From CANLWN01 sp039815505 (lineage in GTDB: Bacteria; Bacteroidota; Bacteroidia; Flavobacteriales; Flavobacteriaceae), in assembly GCA_039815505.1 (NCBI GenBank), contig JBCBZE010000132.1:1-8462 (forward strand): DNA of 8,462 bases. Reading direction: 5' to 3'. Position 1 is the first letter of the stretch; every line of letters starts with the position of its first letter. Both the position numbers and the translations under genes were made by a program. The notes below the pieces were generated by a model. It saw only the letters and a list, made by a program, of their open reading frames with translations, was not told the DNA's origin and made no database searches. Positions 1 to 6,235 of the stretch are shown here, one piece after another.

Positions 1-1314
1 CCCCCATTGGGAAATGCGACCGTTTGGGCCTGGTGTACGGAAACCAATCAAGTTGTTGAAAACGAAAAAATAAACCACACAAGTGTGTTTCCATTGGAAT
101 TGAATACCATGCCTGGATGGGCAGGGAGTTCCCAGTATTTCAATCGCTATATGGACCCCCATAATACGGATGAGATCTTTTCCAAAGAAGCTATTGGTTA
201 TTGGCAGGATGTCGATCTGTATATAGGGGGCAGTGAACATGCTACGGGACATTTATTGTATGCCCGTTTTTGGCAAAAGTTTATGTTTGATCTTGGCTTG
301 GTACCCAAGGATGAATTTGCCAAAAAACTCATCAATCAAGGGATGATTACGGGGACAAGCGCCTTTGTGTATAGAACAAAAGTGGAAAATAAGTTGACCG
401 TGGTAACCAAAAATAGGATTGATGATTTTGGAGGGTATCTCGTGTCATCAGAGCTTGAGGTCGATTTAAAATCCGAGAAATATGATGCTCTTCAAAAAAT
501 TCATGCCGATGTTTCGTTGGTAAATACGTCGGATGAATTGGATATTGAAGCTTTTAAAAAATGGTCGCCAGAATATCAAGAAGCAGAATTTATTCTAGAG
601 GATGGTAAATACATTGTTGGTCGTGAAGTTGAAAAAATGTCCAAATCCAAATACAATGTTGTCAATCCAGACGAAATTTGTGAACAATATGGGGCGGATT
701 CCCTACGTTTGTACGAAATGTTCCTAGGCCCTTTGGAACAGTCCAAACCTTGGAACACGGCGGGTATTACGGGCGTACACTCGTTTTTGAAGAAACTTTG
801 GCGTTTGTATATCAATGAGTCCGGACCAAGATTCAATGCCATAGAGCCCACAAAGGAAAATTTAAAAACCCTGCACAAGACCATTAAAAAAGTGGAAGAG
901 GATATCGAGAATTTCTCCTTCAATACTTCGGTCTCTACGTTTATGATCTGTGTAAATGAATTATCGGCCCAAAAATGTACAAGCAAGGCTATTTTGGAAC
1001 CCTTGGTCCTGCTCGTATCGCCTTATGCACCGCATATTGCCGAAGAGCTTTGGGAAATGTTGGGACATACAGAATCTATCGCTACCGCGCCTTTCCCCAA
1101 GTTCAATGCAGGCTATTTGGTGGAAAGCAGCAAACAATACCCCATTTCTTTCAATGGAAAAATGCGCTTTACGTTAGAGTTGCCCTTGGATATGGGCAAG
1201 GAAGAGGTAGAGAAGGTGGTCATGGCCCACGAAAAGACCCAGCAACAATTACAAGGAAGAACTCCTAAAAAGATAATCGTGGTACCCGGAAAGATAGTTA
1301 ATATTGTAGGGTAA
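1..1314 (+). CDS. leuS: Leucyl-tRNA synthetase, C-terminal part (5'-truncated by window edge)
   Basis: Class I aminoacyl-tRNA synthetase that charges tRNA-Leu with leucine in the cytoplasm. The reading frame is open from base 1 (PPLGNATVWAW...), so the first ~500 residues, including the HIGH motif and most of the CP1 editing domain, lie outside the window. The KMSKS catalytic loop is visible as KMSKS followed by KYN at 634-648. After it come the anticodon-binding helical domain (roughly bases 760-1080, including 'SPYAPHIAEELWE') and a C-terminal domain ending 'KKIIVVPGKIVNIVG', usual for bacterial LeuS. Between the catalytic core and KMSKS there is an extended segment of about 80 residues (approximately bases 350-600, containing 'SSELEVDLKSEKYDALQKIHADVSLVNTSDELDIEAF'). 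I believe related flavobacterial LeuS proteins carry it too. A TTG at position 7 is not a start; the gene begins upstream. SemiSWEET follows after 105 nt. Identification is near certain. Confidence 0.97.
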   Translation, partial: PPLGNATVWAWCTETNQVVENEKINHTSVFPLELNTMPGWAGSSQYFNRYMDPHNTDEIFSKEAIGYWQDVDLYIGGSEHATGHLLYARFWQKFMFDLGLVPKDEFAKKLINQGMITGTSAFVYRTKVENKLTVVTKNRIDDFGGYLVSSELEVDLKSEKYDALQKIHADVSLVNTSDELDIEAFKKWSPEYQEAEFILEDGKYIVGREVEKMSKSKYNVVNPDEICEQYGADSLRLYEMFLGPLEQSKPWNTAGITGVHSFLKKLWRLYINESGPRFNAIEPTKENLKTLHKTIKKVEEDIENFSFNTSVSTFMICVNELSAQKCTSKAILEPLVLLVSPYAPHIAEELWEMLGHTESIATAPFPKFNAGYLVESSKQYPISFNGKMRFTLELPLDMGKEEVEKVVMAHEKTQQQLQGRTPKKIIVVPGKIVNIVG

Positions 1315-1373
1315 GTTTTAGCGTGGCGGCGGGAAGTTTGAGATAGCGTACCATAATACCTGTTTCCATTTCA

Positions 1374-1398
1374 TGCTGTCGGTTTTAGGCCGATAGCA
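1374..1398 (+). other. Hairpin in the leuS–SemiSWEET spacer
   Basis: An inverted repeat with nine-base arms (1374-1382 and 1390-1398, one G·U pair) around a 7-nt loop lies 21 nt before the SemiSWEET start. It is followed by an A-rich stretch, not a T-tract, so it does not look like an intrinsic terminator on this strand. It could be an RNA processing or stability element in a leuS–SemiSWEET transcript, or chance. The rest of the 105-nt spacer shows no convincing promoter. Confidence 0.4.
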
Positions 1399-1419
1399 AG
1401 AAATTAAACCAAGTTTAGT

Positions 1420-1674
1420 ATGGATTATATTGAGATTTTAGGATTGGTCGCAGCAAGCTGTACAACCGCCGCTTTTGTGCCGCAAGTCTATAAGGCATGG
1501 AAGTATAAATCTACGAAAGACATCTCCATGACCATGTATCTGGTATTGTTTTTGGGGTTAATGTTATGGTTGGTTTATGGGATTTCCATTCATAGCCTTC
1601 CTGTTATTCTTGCCAATGCCATTACCGGTTTGCTGGCGTTCTTGGTAATCTTGTTAAAAATTAGATACAAGTAA
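1420..1674 (+). CDS. SemiSWEET-type PQ-loop sugar transporter (84 aa)
   Basis: Small integral membrane protein of the SemiSWEET/MtN3 family. Known members dimerise to form a facilitative sugar transporter in the inner membrane. Three membrane segments are visible, at about residues 5-22, 38-56 and 60-79, forming one three-helix bundle. The PQ motif is P21-Q22, within 'FVPQVYKAWKYKSTKDIS', the family signature. W50 and N66 have the same 16-residue spacing as the substrate-pocket Trp and Asn known from structurally studied SemiSWEETs (inference by alignment from memory). The length is typical (about 85-90 aa). The ATG is preceded by an A-rich leader without Shine-Dalgarno, as is usual in this phylum. 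It may be co-transcribed with leuS, since no promoter was seen in between, and is followed by a hairpin terminator. The actual substrate cannot be told from sequence. Confidence 0.9.
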   Translation: MDYIEILGLVAASCTTAAFVPQVYKAWKYKSTKDISMTMYLVLFLGLMLWLVYGISIHSLPVILANAITGLLAFLVILLKIRYK

Positions 1675-1722
1675 GCCCCCTTGATTTAATAATTTTTATC
1701 TCCAAAAAGTATTTTTATAGAA

Positions 1723-1761
1723 TATACCCCCTAAAAATATGGGGGTATACATTGTTTTTTT
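1723..1761 (+). terminator. Rho-independent terminator after SemiSWEET
   Basis: A perfect nine-base inverted repeat (1723-1731 TATACCCCC with 1741-1749 GGGGGTATA) around a 9-nt A/T-rich loop is followed, after five bases, by a T-run at about 1755-1761. It sits 48 nt after the SemiSWEET stop and upstream of ald, so it would end the leuS/SemiSWEET transcript. The short gap before the T-run makes it less than ideal. The palindromic arms could alternatively serve as a protein-binding site. Confidence 0.65.
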
Positions 1762-1817
1762 ATTAAAATTATATATTGACCCCTACTTTTTGTCGATTTT
1801 ATTTCTTTTTTTGTTTT

Positions 1818-1830
1818 AATTGTCACAATT
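1818..1830. promoter_or_regulatory. Perfect 13-bp palindrome upstream of ald (possible operator)
   Basis: AATTGT-C-ACAATT is a perfect dyad with a single central base, 30 nt before the ald start codon, inside a very T-rich region (1750-1860). An imperfect -7-like element (CAATTTTG, 1826-1833, consensus TAnnTTTG) overlaps its right half, but no -33 element stands at proper spacing. The position suits regulator binding near the promoter. In several bacteria alanine dehydrogenase genes are controlled by Lrp/AsnC-type regulators, and this window encodes one. The link is inference only, and a 6+1+6 dyad in AT-rich DNA could be chance. Confidence 0.35.
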
Positions 1831-1860
1831 TTGATGTGAACTATAAAACTATACAACAAA

Positions 1861-2961
1861 ATGATCGTAGGTGTACCAAAGGAAATCAAGAATAATGAAA
1901 GCAGGGTTGGGATGACCCCTGCAGGAGTTTTTGAACTTATAAAGCATAAGCACACGGTTTACGTACAATCCGGTGCGGGTGAACGAAGTGGGTTTATTAA
2001 TAGTGATTATCAAGAGGTCGGAGCCATTATTTTGGATACTATAGGCCAAGTGTACGCTATGAGCGAAATGATCGTAAAGGTAAAAGAGCCCATTGCGGAG
2101 GAATATCCCTTGATTCAAAAAGGACAAGTGGTTTTCACCTATTTTCATTTTGCATCCAGCGAACCTTTGACCAAGGCCATGATTGAAAGTAGGGCCATTT
2201 GCATTGCTTATGAAACCGTGGAAGATGAGGAAGGAACCTTGCCGTTATTGACGCCTATGTCTGAGGTCGCAGGTCGAATGGCTATTCAGCAAGGGGCCAA
2301 ATATTTGGAAAAACCGGTTAAGGGAAGGGGTGTCTTGTTGGGAGGCGTCCCGGGCGTGGCTCCGGGTAAGGTATTGGTGCTTGGGGCCGGAGTTGTAGGG
2401 ATCCAAGCTGCAAAAATGGCAGCAGGCCTCGGTGCACATGTCACCATATTGGATATTAATATGAAACGGCTACGTTATGTAAACGATGTAATGCCAAGTC
2501 ATGTAGTCACCGAATTTTCCAATGAGTACAATATTCGCAAACATATAAAGACCCATGATCTCATCGTTGGTGGGGTACTGCTCAAAGGAGCCAAGGCCCC
2601 TAATTTAATTACAAGGGATATGCTTAAGGAAATGCGTCCCGGGACCGTAATTGTTGATGTGGCCGTAGATCAAGGGGGGTGCGTGGAAACAACAAGGCCT
2701 ACAACCCATGAGGACCCTGTCTATATTATTGATGACGTTGTGCATTATTCTGTGGCCAATATGCCCGGTGCAGTGCCCTATACCTCCACTATGGCCTTGA
2801 CAAATGTTACTTTGCCCTATGTCCTAAAATTAGCCAATAACGGATGGGAAAAAGCCTGTTCGGAAGACATGACATTGCAAAGGGGATTAAACATTGTTCA
2901 GGGCGATGTGGTATACAAGGAAATCATAGAAGCTTTTGAATGGGAAGCCATGGAAGTATAA
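1861..2961 (+). CDS. ald: Alanine dehydrogenase
   Basis: NAD-dependent enzyme that interconverts L-alanine and pyruvate plus ammonia (EC 1.4.1.1) in the cytoplasm, usually a hexamer. It feeds alanine carbon into central metabolism and can assimilate ammonium. The 366-aa length matches the family (about 370). The N-terminal AlaDh/PNT domain starts 'MIVGVPKEIKNNESRVGMTP' with substrate-binding R15, K75 (in 'IVKVKEP') and catalytic H96 (in 'TYFH'). The NAD-binding Rossmann loop is G175-A-G-V-V-G180, with D198 ending the second strand. D270 (in 'VDVAVDQGG') is the second catalytic residue. These residues separate it from the related lysine-ketoglutarate reductase and transhydrogenase alpha subunits. 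The ATG at 1861 is the family start. The gene appears monocistronic, with a terminator before it and a weaker one after it. The upstream palindrome is a possible operator. Confidence 0.96.
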   Translation: MIVGVPKEIKNNESRVGMTPAGVFELIKHKHTVYVQSGAGERSGFINSDYQEVGAIILDTIGQVYAMSEMIVKVKEPIAEEYPLIQKGQVVFTYFHFASSEPLTKAMIESRAICIAYETVEDEEGTLPLLTPMSEVAGRMAIQQGAKYLEKPVKGRGVLLGGVPGVAPGKVLVLGAGVVGIQAAKMAAGLGAHVTILDINMKRLRYVNDVMPSHVVTEFSNEYNIRKHIKTHDLIVGGVLLKGAKAPNLITRDMLKEMRPGTVIVDVAVDQGGCVETTRPTTHEDPVYIIDDVVHYSVANMPGAVPYTSTMALTNVTLPYVLKLANNGWEKACSEDMTLQRGLNIVQGDVVYKEIIEAFEWEAMEV

Positions 2962-2989
2962 CCAAAGTATCATTTTGTCAGTAAAATAC

Positions 2990-3016
2990 ACCCTTCCATA
3001 CTCTGGCGGGGTTTTT
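2990..3016 (+). terminator. Weak intrinsic terminator after ald
   Basis: An imperfect stem pairs 2990-2998 (ACCCTTCCA) with 3004-3012 (TGGCGGGGT), with one mismatch and one G·U pair around a 5-nt loop. It runs straight into a T-run ending at 3016. Its place, 28 nt after the ald stop, suits termination of ald, though the imperfect stem leaves room for readthrough into the metallopeptidase gene. Confidence 0.5.
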
Positions 3017-3061
3017 GCTTTAAATGAGTTATATTTATATAGGAATTAAAAAGATAACATT

Positions 3062-3757
3062 ATGATGACATATTATATAATGATCGGGGCCATTGCTTTG
3101 GTAAGCTGGTTGGTCAGCAGTAGACTTAAAAGTAAATTCAAGCACTATTCAAAGGTACATCTGCGGAATGGGATGAGTGGAGCGGAGATCGCCCAAAAAA
3201 TGTTGGATGATCATGGCATACGGGACGTAAAAGTGGTTTCCACACCTGGGATGCTTACCGATCATTACAATCCCACCAATAAAACGGTAAATCTTAGTGA
3301 AGGGGTGTACAATCAGCGAAATGCTTCTGCGGCCGCGGTAGCGGCACATGAGGTAGGGCATGCCGTACAACATGCTACGGCTTATGAGTGGTTAACAATG
3401 CGGTCCAAACTGGTTCCCGTGGTAAGTGTTACTTCCGGGTTTTCCATGTGGGTCGTTTTTGGAGGGCTTATGCTCGGAGCCGCTGCAGGTGTAGGTCTGG
3501 GCTTCTATATTGCTGTTGCCGGACTGGTGCTGATGGGATTGGCCACTTTGTTCAGTTTTATTACCCTACCCGTAGAGTATGATGCAAGTAATAGGGCCTT
3601 GGCATGGTTAAAAAATAAAAATATGGTAAGTCAGGAAGAATATGCAGGCGCGGAAGATGCACTTAAATGGGCCGCTAGAACGTATTTGGTGGCCGCGTTG
3701 GGCGCATTGGCTTCCTTGGTATACTGGGGACTTCAGGTTTTCGGTGGAAGAGATTAG
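3062..3757 (+). CDS. YugP-family membrane zinc metallopeptidase (Zn_peptidase_2)
   Basis: Predicted membrane-bound zinc protease of the family typified by Bacillus YugP (PF04298 type), 231 aa, close to the usual length. A membrane segment at about residues 3-19 anchors the N-terminus. A soluble part follows, with 'NPTNKTVNLSEGVY' and the zinc-binding/catalytic motif H96-E-V-G-H100. Two hydrophobic segments follow (about 118-137 and 139-167), then the family motif 'LPVEYDASNRA' (169-179), whose E172 is the likely third zinc ligand. A last membrane segment lies at about 205-226. The physiological substrate of the family is not established, and envelope protein quality control is only a guess. 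Two adjacent ATGs (3062 and 3065) are equally possible starts. No Shine-Dalgarno is visible. It converges on the Lrp-type gene across a strong terminator. Confidence 0.9.
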   Translation: MMTYYIMIGAIALVSWLVSSRLKSKFKHYSKVHLRNGMSGAEIAQKMLDDHGIRDVKVVSTPGMLTDHYNPTNKTVNLSEGVYNQRNASAAAVAAHEVGHAVQHATAYEWLTMRSKLVPVVSVTSGFSMWVVFGGLMLGAAAGVGLGFYIAVAGLVLMGLATLFSFITLPVEYDASNRALAWLKNKNMVSQEEYAGAEDALKWAARTYLVAALGALASLVYWGLQVFGGRD

Positions 3758-3777
3758 GCGATACTGTTCCAAAAAAT

Positions 3778-3804
3778 AATAAGGCACCTCCTAGGTGCCT
3801 TATT
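3778..3804. terminator. Bidirectional terminator between the metallopeptidase and the Lrp-type gene
   Basis: A perfect 12-bp stem (3778-3789 with 3793-3804, core AAGGCACCT/AGGTGCCTT) encloses a 3-base loop. On the minus strand it is followed by six Ts (A-run 3771-3776 on plus). On the plus strand the end is T-rich (TATTTATAT). It lies between convergent genes and shares its last base with the stop codon of the minus-strand Lrp-type gene, so it can serve both transcripts. Confidence 0.88.
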
Positions 3805-4274
3805 TATATGGAAATTTGTCGTTCTATCTGTTGGTTCAGGGAGATAAAGGTTTCTGTTCTAGAGACCCCTTCTATCTGTTGAATTTCTTTATTAAGGACG
3901 TACATGAGGTGTTCATTGTCCTTGCAGAGCACTTTAATTAAAATTGACCAATTTCCCGTTGTATAATGACACTCCAAGACTTCGGGAATTTTTTCCAGCT
4001 GTTTTACCGCTACCGGATTGCTCATGGCCTTGTCCAAATAAATACCGATATAGGCCATGGTGGTATACCCCAACACTTTCGGATTAATGACAAACTTGGA
4101 ACCGGCAATGAGGCCCGATGCTTCCAATTTTCGAAGTCTTTGGTGAATTGCCGCCCCGGAGATCCCTATGTTTCTGGCAATTTCCAGAATGGGTTTACGA
4201 GCATCTTTCATGAGAAATCTAAGTATTTTTTTATCAATACCATCAATTTTTACTTTTTCGTTATTGGATTTCAT
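3804..4274 (-). CDS. Lrp/AsnC-family transcriptional regulator
   Basis: DNA-binding regulator of the feast/famine (Lrp/AsnC) family, 156 aa, typical length. The N-terminal winged helix-turn-helix covers about residues 12-60 ('IDKKILRFLMKDARKPILEIARNIGISGAAIHQRLRKLEASGLI'). The C-terminal RAM ligand-binding domain covers about 70-148. Such proteins form dimers and octamers that sense amino acids. In the RAM loop the sequence is 'TTGNWSILIKV' (105-115); the Asp present at the matching position of E. coli Lrp ('GDFDYLLK') is Ser110 here, so the effector may differ from leucine. It lies 48 nt downstream of the saccharopine dehydrogenase gene on the same strand, probably in one operon, which suggests a role in lysine/glutamate metabolism or autoregulation (inference). 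It ends at a strong terminator. Family assignment is secure; targets and ligand are unknown. Confidence 0.93.
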   Translation of the reverse strand: MKSNNEKVKIDGIDKKILRFLMKDARKPILEIARNIGISGAAIHQRLRKLEASGLIAGSKFVINPKVLGYTTMAYIGIYLDKAMSNPVAVKQLEKIPEVLECHYTTGNWSILIKVLCKDNEHLMYVLNKEIQQIEGVSRTETFISLNQQIERQISI

Positions 4275-4322
4275 CGTTATGACTTCGGTTTAACGGTAAA
4301 AATAGAAAAATACTTTCAAAAC

Positions 4323-5696
4323 TTAACTAGCAACAGAGTCAGGATTATATCCTAAATACGGCATATCATATTCCTTGAATACGATACCGTATTCCTTTAA
4401 TTCAGAAAGGATAGGCTGATAAATTTCCTTTTTAATGGGTATTTGAACACCCGGTGTAACGATCTTTTTGTTGAGAATTAAAAGTGCGGCAATAGCCACG
4501 GGAAGCCCAACCGTTTTTGCCATGGCCGTGTGGGTCTTGCTTTCGCCCAATACCACCATATTTGCATCTATCTGTTGCCTTTTACCCTTGAGTTCGTAGC
4601 CAAACTTATGGTACATAACGATCATGTCTTTTTCATCATCGGCCAAGGTCCAACTATCCTCTAAGATTTGCTGTAGTATCTGTGCCGGAGTGGCATTTTT
4701 TAGGGAAATGATGCTATGGGCATCAAAAAGGTTCAATTCCAACAGCTTTCCCCAAATGCTGTCGTCTTGGTCTATTTTTAGATAGTGGCGTAATTTCAGT
4801 TCTACCGAATCGGTAGGGGAGTAGGGTAAAAACAAATTCGTAAATTCCCGATAGGACATACCTTCAGAATTCTCTATGGAGTAATTATCGTCTGTCATAC
4901 CCAATTGTACAAACATATTCCAAGCTTTTGAAAAACCCACTCTTCGCATGGTTCCCCTATACAAGGTAAGCACATTTTCCAACCCATAGGCCTCCCTGTA
5001 TTTTAAGGAATCCCTGTTGGCATACGCTTCAAATTTTCCGTAATCGGCTATATCCAGAAATTCCGTTCTTCTAAAGAGTTTATGATAGGGAATGTATTTA
5101 TAGGTGCCTTCCTGAACAAATTTTGCGGCTCCACCCTGCCCGGCTACCACAACATTTCTCGGATTCCATGTAAACTTATAGTTCCATAGGTTATTATCAC
5201 TTTCAGGAGCTACCAAACCGCCGGTAAAGGATTCAAAGAGAATTAGCTCCCCGCCCTTTTCCCGTATGGAATCAATAATCTGCATGGCACTCATATGATC
5301 TATACCGGGATCTACACCTATCTCGTTCATAAATACCAATCCTCTTTTTTTAGCTTCTTCGTCCAACGATTTTATCTCAGGGCTAACATATGAGGCAGTG
5401 ACCAAATGCTTTTTGAAATAGATACAATCCTCGGCAACCTTAATATGAAAACGGGCGGGAAGCATGGATACTACTATATCTACCTGTTGTATCGCATTTT
5501 TGCGGTCATCCTCATTGAAAATATCCAAACGTATGACCGTACAAGAAGAGTGAGAACGTATGGTTTCGGAAATAGTATCGGGATAGAGATCCCCAATGGT
5601 AAGATGTAAGTTTTGATGTTCGGCCTTTTCCAAAAAATAATCCAATAGGTAGGATGTGGATTTTCCGGCGCCTATAACCAATATTTTTCTGACCAT
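4323..5696 (-). CDS. Saccharopine dehydrogenase (glutamate-forming type)
   Basis: NAD(P)-dependent oxidoreductase of the saccharopine dehydrogenase family, 457 aa, close to the ~450 aa of the yeast Lys9 type and to the C-terminal domain of animal AASS. It is expected to split saccharopine to glutamate and aminoadipate semialdehyde, or run the reverse. The Rossmann loop 'VIGAGKS' (G9-A-G-K-S13), D36 at the end of the second strand and 'VSMLP' (76-80) mark the nucleotide-binding domain. 'NEIGVDPGIDHMSAM' (124-138) and 'FTGGLVAPESDNN' followed by 'YKFTWNPRNVV' (157-183) are substrate-domain signatures of the glutamate-forming enzymes, not of the short lysine-forming Lys1 type. D36 is compatible with NAD preference (weak inference). 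The Lrp-type gene follows on the same strand, and DUF423 diverges 82 nt upstream. No lysine-ketoglutarate reductase is in the window, so the pathway direction is not settled. Confidence 0.88.
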   Translation of the reverse strand: MVRKILVIGAGKSTSYLLDYFLEKAEHQNLHLTIGDLYPDTISETIRSHSSCTVIRLDIFNEDDRKNAIQQVDIVVSMLPARFHIKVAEDCIYFKKHLVTASYVSPEIKSLDEEAKKRGLVFMNEIGVDPGIDHMSAMQIIDSIREKGGELILFESFTGGLVAPESDNNLWNYKFTWNPRNVVVAGQGGAAKFVQEGTYKYIPYHKLFRRTEFLDIADYGKFEAYANRDSLKYREAYGLENVLTLYRGTMRRVGFSKAWNMFVQLGMTDDNYSIENSEGMSYREFTNLFLPYSPTDSVELKLRHYLKIDQDDSIWGKLLELNLFDAHSIISLKNATPAQILQQILEDSWTLADDEKDMIVMYHKFGYELKGKRQQIDANMVVLGESKTHTAMAKTVGLPVAIAALLILNKKIVTPGVQIPIKKEIYQPILSELKEYGIVFKEYDMPYLGYNPDSVAS

Positions 5697-5722
5697 TTGT
5701 TTTAGTTATTTTTGTGGTGAAC

Positions 5723-5755
5723 ATTGAATACTAAGGTATCAAATAGTTACATTTA
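5723..5755 (+). promoter_or_regulatory. Candidate Bacteroidota-type promoter for the DUF423 gene
   Basis: ATTG at 5723-5726 and TACATTTA at 5748-5755 are spaced 21 nt apart and resemble the TTG (-33) and TAnnTTTG (-7) elements, the latter with one mismatch. They end 23 nt before the start codon at 5779. They lie in the 82-nt divergent region shared with the saccharopine dehydrogenase gene, for which I could not find a convincing promoter. Confidence 0.45.
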
Positions 5756-5778
5756 TAAAAAAACACCGTTGTTAAGTT

Positions 5779-6171
5779 ATGAACAAAACAATAGTTTTGA
5801 CCGGGATATTATTTGGTGTATCGGCAGTTCTTCTAGGTGCTTTCGGGGCACATGGGCTTAAGCGTTTAATAGATACGGAAGCCATACAAACCTTTAATAC
5901 GGGAGTTACCTATCAAATGTACCACGCACTTTTTTTACTGGTTTTGGGAGGTCTTCCGTTCGTTTCCGAAAAACAAAAGAAACCAGTATATTATTGTGTT
6001 CTTTTCGGGATTGTTCTCTTTTCATTTTCAATTTACGGGTTGGCGACCAATGGCTTAACTGAATTCGATTTTAAGAAAATAGCCTTTTTAACACCTTTGG
6101 GAGGGAGTTTGTTAGTGTTGGGTTGGATATTTTTAGGAATTCGCATTTTTAGGGAGAATCGTACAGATTAG
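5779..6171 (+). CDS. DUF423-family small membrane protein (130 aa)
   Basis: Integral membrane protein of the DUF423 (YwdK/YgdD-like) family, whose biochemical role is not established. The family signature is visible: an N-terminal hydrophobic segment ending 'GAFGAHGLK' (residues 21-29), then 'TFNTGVTYQMYHALFLLVLG' (38-57). Four membrane segments are predicted, at about 4-24, 48-62, 69-89 and 102-124, with a charged C-terminal tail. The length (130 aa) is normal for the family. It is divergent from saccharopine dehydrogenase and lies 64 nt upstream of pckA on the same strand. An exact -7 element in that gap suggests pckA can be transcribed independently. Start at ATG 5779, preceded by an AT-rich leader without Shine-Dalgarno. 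Family membership is confident, function unknown. Confidence 0.88.
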   Translation: MNKTIVLTGILFGVSAVLLGAFGAHGLKRLIDTEAIQTFNTGVTYQMYHALFLLVLGGLPFVSEKQKKPVYYCVLFGIVLFSFSIYGLATNGLTEFDFKKIAFLTPLGGSLLVLGWIFLGIRIFRENRTD

Positions 6172-6177
6172 AACGGA

Positions 6178-6213
6178 TTTGGACACACTAACGCTATTAT
6201 TTTTTTAGATTTG
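6178..6213 (+). promoter_or_regulatory. Promoter of pckA (Bacteroidota -33/-7 type)
   Basis: TAGATTTG at 6206-6213 exactly matches the Bacteroidota -7 consensus TAnnTTTG and lies 22 nt before the pckA start. TTTG at 6178-6181 could be the -33 element, though the 24-nt spacing is slightly longer than usual. This predicts a very short leader of roughly 15-20 nt that is A-rich and lacks a Shine-Dalgarno. Confidence 0.6.
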
Positions 6214-6235
6214 CATAAACAAAAACCAATAAAAC

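Noticed and set aside
576..986. 136-aa open frame on the minus strand inside leuS
   Set aside because: It is antisense to a strongly conserved LeuS region with the KMSKS motif, and its translation shows no recognisable domain.
1806..1833. TTTTTTTG and CAATTTTG as the ald promoter
   Set aside because: The spacing of 12 nt is wrong for the -33/-7 pair and the -7 element has a mismatch in its TA, so only the palindrome was annotated.
1861..2961. The alanine dehydrogenase as a lysine-ketoglutarate reductase partner of saccharopine dehydrogenase
   Set aside because: The alanine dehydrogenase catalytic set (R15, K75, H96, D270) and its length match true Ald, so the related reductase is unlikely.
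3012..3037. TTTTTG and TATATTTA as a promoter for the metallopeptidase gene
   Set aside because: The -7-like element is good, but the spacing to TTTTTG is only 12 nt, far too short, and the T-run is better explained as the tail of the ald terminator.
5769..5786. TTGTT/AACAA inverted repeat around the DUF423 start codon
   Set aside because: Five-base arms with an 8-nt spacer in AT-rich DNA are expected by chance, and no second site supports an operator.
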